From positions 1-6,674 of the forward strand of contig JAJXTJ010000071.1 of the NCBI GenBank assembly GCA_021783895.1: DNA of 6,674 nt. Direction: 5' to 3'. Below are positions 5,771 to 6,674 of this stretch, piece by piece (within the stretch, counting starts at the first letter, position 1; every line of letters begins with the position of its first letter). The position numbers and the translations under genes are program-made. Source of the stretch: Pseudomonadota bacterium. GTDB lineage: Bacteria > Pseudomonadota > Gammaproteobacteria > Burkholderiales > Sulfuricellaceae. The notes under the pieces are model-generated. The model saw only the letters and a program-made list of their open reading frames with translations. It ran no database searches and was not told where the DNA came from.

Positions 5771-6180
5771 TTAACGTAAAACTCGCGGAGCGATTCGTTT
5801 GCCCCCTCGCCCGCCTGCGGGAGAGGGTTGGGGAAAGGGAAACGGAAACGGGCATGGTAAGTTTCCCCTTCAGGGGCGGCATTTCCGCCATGCCTGTTAG
5901 TTCGTTTCATAGCGCTTTTGTATACCGTATTGCGTTCGCGTTTGCCAACCGCCACGACCAACACCACGATTTCCTTTTCCAGCACCTTGTAGATGAGGAG
6001 ATAGCTGCTGTTTTTGAGCTTGATCTTGTAACAGTCGGTCATGTCGCTCAGGCGGGCGGAAAAGAGTTTCGGCGATTCAAGTCGTTCGGCCAGTTTTTTC
6101 CTGAACTGCTCGCGGAGGGTGGGGTCTAGCTTTTCCCATTCCCTGAATGCAGACACGACGAACTCAAGCTTACAGCTCAT
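5767..6180 (-). CDS. relE: RelE-family toxin with a repeat-derived C-terminal extension and Leu at the catalytic Arg61 position
   Basis: This 137-residue protein aligns without gaps to remembered E. coli RelE over about residues 1-95: EWEKL, REQFRKKL, DCYKIKL and VGKRERNTVY are all in register. RelE toxins are mRNA endonucleases that cut in the ribosomal A site. Of the active-site residues, Lys52, Lys54, Arg81 and Tyr87 are kept, but Arg61 is Leu (SSYLLIY in place of GYRLVY) and Arg45 is Ser. A CGC to CTC single change would explain Leu61. Residues from about 96 are not RelE: they translate a structured element (5851-5894) and interspersed repeat copy B. The ATG at 6178-6180 overlaps the antitoxin by 11 nt; the TGA overlaps the ftsE start as ATGA. 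Toxicity may be weakened. Family call is secure; activity is inferred. Confidence 0.88.
   Translation of the reverse strand: MSCKLEFVVSAFREWEKLDPTLREQFRKKLAERLESPKLFSARLSDMTDCYKIKLKNSSYLLIYKVLEKEIVVLVVAVGKRERNTVYKSAMKRTNRHGGNAAPEGETYHARFRFPFPNPLPQAGEGANESLREFYVK
5771..5835 (-). repeat. Short interspersed repeat, copy B, abutting the ftsE start codon
   Basis: The plus strand shows a hairpin with arms 5804-5814 and 5817-5827 (CCCTC-G-CCCGC against GCGGG-A-GAGGG, one mismatch, loop CT). On the minus strand the tail ATCGCTCCGCGAG...ACGTTAA then leads straight into the ATG of ftsE. It matches copy A before ccoI in order, orientation relative to the start codon, and most tail bases. It is read through in frame by the toxin gene and supplies the C-terminal residues [20 protein letters not shown]. 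Similar 'PLPQAGEG' peptides are commonly seen where such repeats are translated. Confidence 0.7.
5851..5894 (-). other. Compact three-way-junction-like RNA element in the toxin 3' region
   Basis: On the minus strand, an outer 7-bp stem (GGCATGG at 5894-5888, CCATGCC at 5857-5851) encloses two small hairpins: CGG-AAATG-CCG and CCCC-TGAA-GGGG. The first can extend to GGCGG/CCGCC at the expense of the outer stem. The element lies right after the RelE core and before repeat copy B, within the toxin reading frame. No T run follows, so it is not a standard terminator. It could affect decay or ribosome movement between toxin and ftsE, or be part of a mobile repeat. Confidence 0.45.
5919..5948 (-). 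promoter_or_regulatory. Candidate sigma-70 promoter inside the toxin gene, facing ftsE
   Basis: On the minus strand, TTGGCA (5943-5948) and TATACA (5919-5924) are 18 bp apart, each one position off consensus. It would give ftsEX a source of transcription independent of the toxin-antitoxin promoter, starting about 140 bp before ftsE. The bases also encode conserved toxin residues (VGKRERNTVY), so the match may be accidental. Confidence 0.35.
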
Positions 6181-6415
6181 CGAGCGTAACCTTCACGTGC
6201 GGCTCGTTTTCCCGTTCCTTGATCCGTTGCGCCAGTTCCGCATCTTCCAGTTTTTCCATCAGCGCTTCATATGCGGCAACGGGTACCAGGTAAGCGGTCG
6301 GCTTGTTGTGGTTCAGGATCATGACCGGAAAGCCCTCGGACTGCGCCAGTACGGCAGTCGGGTTCCTTTTCAGTTCGGTGATGCTGACCGAGGCGTTGGC
6401 GTAAACAGATTCCAT
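6170..6415 (-). CDS. Phd/YefM-family antitoxin
   Basis: This 81-residue antitoxin is expected to bind and neutralise the RelE-type toxin and to repress its own promoter as a complex. The N-terminal part has the Phd/YefM DNA-binding pattern: YANASVSITELKRNPTAVLA (5-24), then FPVMILNHNKPTAYLVPVAAYEALM (29-53). The C-terminal, toxin-binding tail is charged (EDAELAQRIKERENEPHVKVTLDEL). The frame is open farther upstream to 6550, but the start at 6413-6415 is chosen because family proteins begin here and a strong promoter lies inside the upstream extension. The ribosome-binding site is weak. It overlaps the toxin by 11 nt, typical for such pairs. Pairing of a Phd/YefM antitoxin, rather than a RelB ribbon-helix-helix protein, with a RelE toxin is a known mix. 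Confidence 0.9.
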   Translation of the reverse strand: MESVYANASVSITELKRNPTAVLAQSEGFPVMILNHNKPTAYLVPVAAYEALMEKLEDAELAQRIKERENEPHVKVTLDEL

Positions 6416-6445
6416 GGTGAGATATCCGGCAGAGGGGTTGCTTGA

Positions 6446-6474
6446 ATTATAAATACCGGTTTGCAAAAAGACAA
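6446..6474 (-). promoter_or_regulatory. Promoter of the toxin-antitoxin operon
   Basis: On the minus strand, -35 TTGTCT (6469-6474) and a perfect -10 TATAAT (6446-6451) are separated by 17 bp. The start would be near 6439, giving a leader of about 24 nt before the antitoxin ATG. It is the best-placed promoter upstream of the whole toxin-antitoxin-ftsEX run. Confidence 0.65.
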
Positions 6475-6560
6475 CAAATAAAGAGCCAAAAACGGACCAT
6501 ATTTGGTTATTTGGCTTGCGGAAGGTCGTACGTGACTGCCGGTTAGCCAATATTCTCTAG

Positions 6561-6674
6561 CAGCCTGTCGGACTTAAACCCCGCCCCATAAATCGATTTA
6601 ACGATCCGGGAAGAATCGTCGCGTTTTGGAGTGGAATTGGGCCGTTTTGGCATGAGATCGAAATGCTTCTGTCC
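6561..6674 (+). mobile_element. Possible end of an insertion sequence, running off the window
   Basis: From 6561 the sequence reads CAGCCTGTCGGACTTAAA. This resembles, from memory, terminal inverted repeats of some insertion sequences (IS1182-like) in Proteobacteria. No gene is recognisable in 6416-6674: apart from the promoter above there is only a 7-bp inverted repeat (6484-6490 with 6510-6516). The transposase and other end would lie beyond the window, and no target duplication can be checked. Confidence 0.3.

Noticed and set aside
5144..5779. Open frame of 211 codons antisense to ftsE
   Set aside because: It mirrors a complete ABC ATPase, has no recognisable domain and no ribosome-binding site.
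6416..6550. N-terminal extension of the antitoxin to a start at 6550
   Set aside because: Family members start at the Met at 6415, and the strong TATAAT promoter at 6446-6474 lies inside the extension.

Overview
The window looks like a chromosomal segment of a GC-rich betaproteobacterium, probably near Nitrosomonadales or Burkholderiales. This is inferred from the ccoI-ccoS pair of cbb3 oxidase maturation genes, an ftsE-ftsX-rpoH cluster, a CIRCE operator on rpoH, and intergenic repeats of the CCCTCTCCC...GGGAGAGGG type. No rRNA, tRNA or CRISPR array is visible.

Left part (1-3062, + strand): the last 19 codons of an unidentified gene are followed by a long stem-loop and a short interspersed repeat that runs up to the start codon of ccoI, the copper-exporting P1B-ATPase that supplies Cu to cbb3 oxidase. 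ccoS follows 16 bp later. After a 127-bp gap comes an unannotated-looking 26-codon gene for a one-helix membrane peptide. It has a very strong Shine-Dalgarno sequence, and a strong bidirectional terminator follows it.

Middle part (3075-5770, - strand): ftsE and ftsX (divisome ABC transporter, overlapping by ATGA) and then rpoH (heat-shock sigma-32). A REP-type inverted pair and up to three sigma-70-like promoters separate ftsX from rpoH. The rpoH-proximal promoter is embedded in a near-consensus CIRCE element, so HrcA is predicted to repress the heat-shock sigma gene directly.

Right part (5767-6674, - strand): a Phd/YefM-type antitoxin and a RelE-type toxin, overlapping by 11 nt, with their own good promoter. 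The toxin reads through a structured element and a second copy of the repeat that precedes ccoI. Its stop codon overlaps the ftsE start (ATGA), so the toxin-antitoxin module is transcriptionally and translationally continuous with ftsEX. The toxin has Leu where E. coli RelE has the catalytic Arg61, so it may be attenuated. The last ~110 bp may be the start of an insertion sequence.

The most unusual points are the micropeptide gene, the CIRCE/promoter overlap on rpoH, the coupling of a probably weakened RelE to ftsE, and the same repeat directly abutting the start codons of two unrelated genes.
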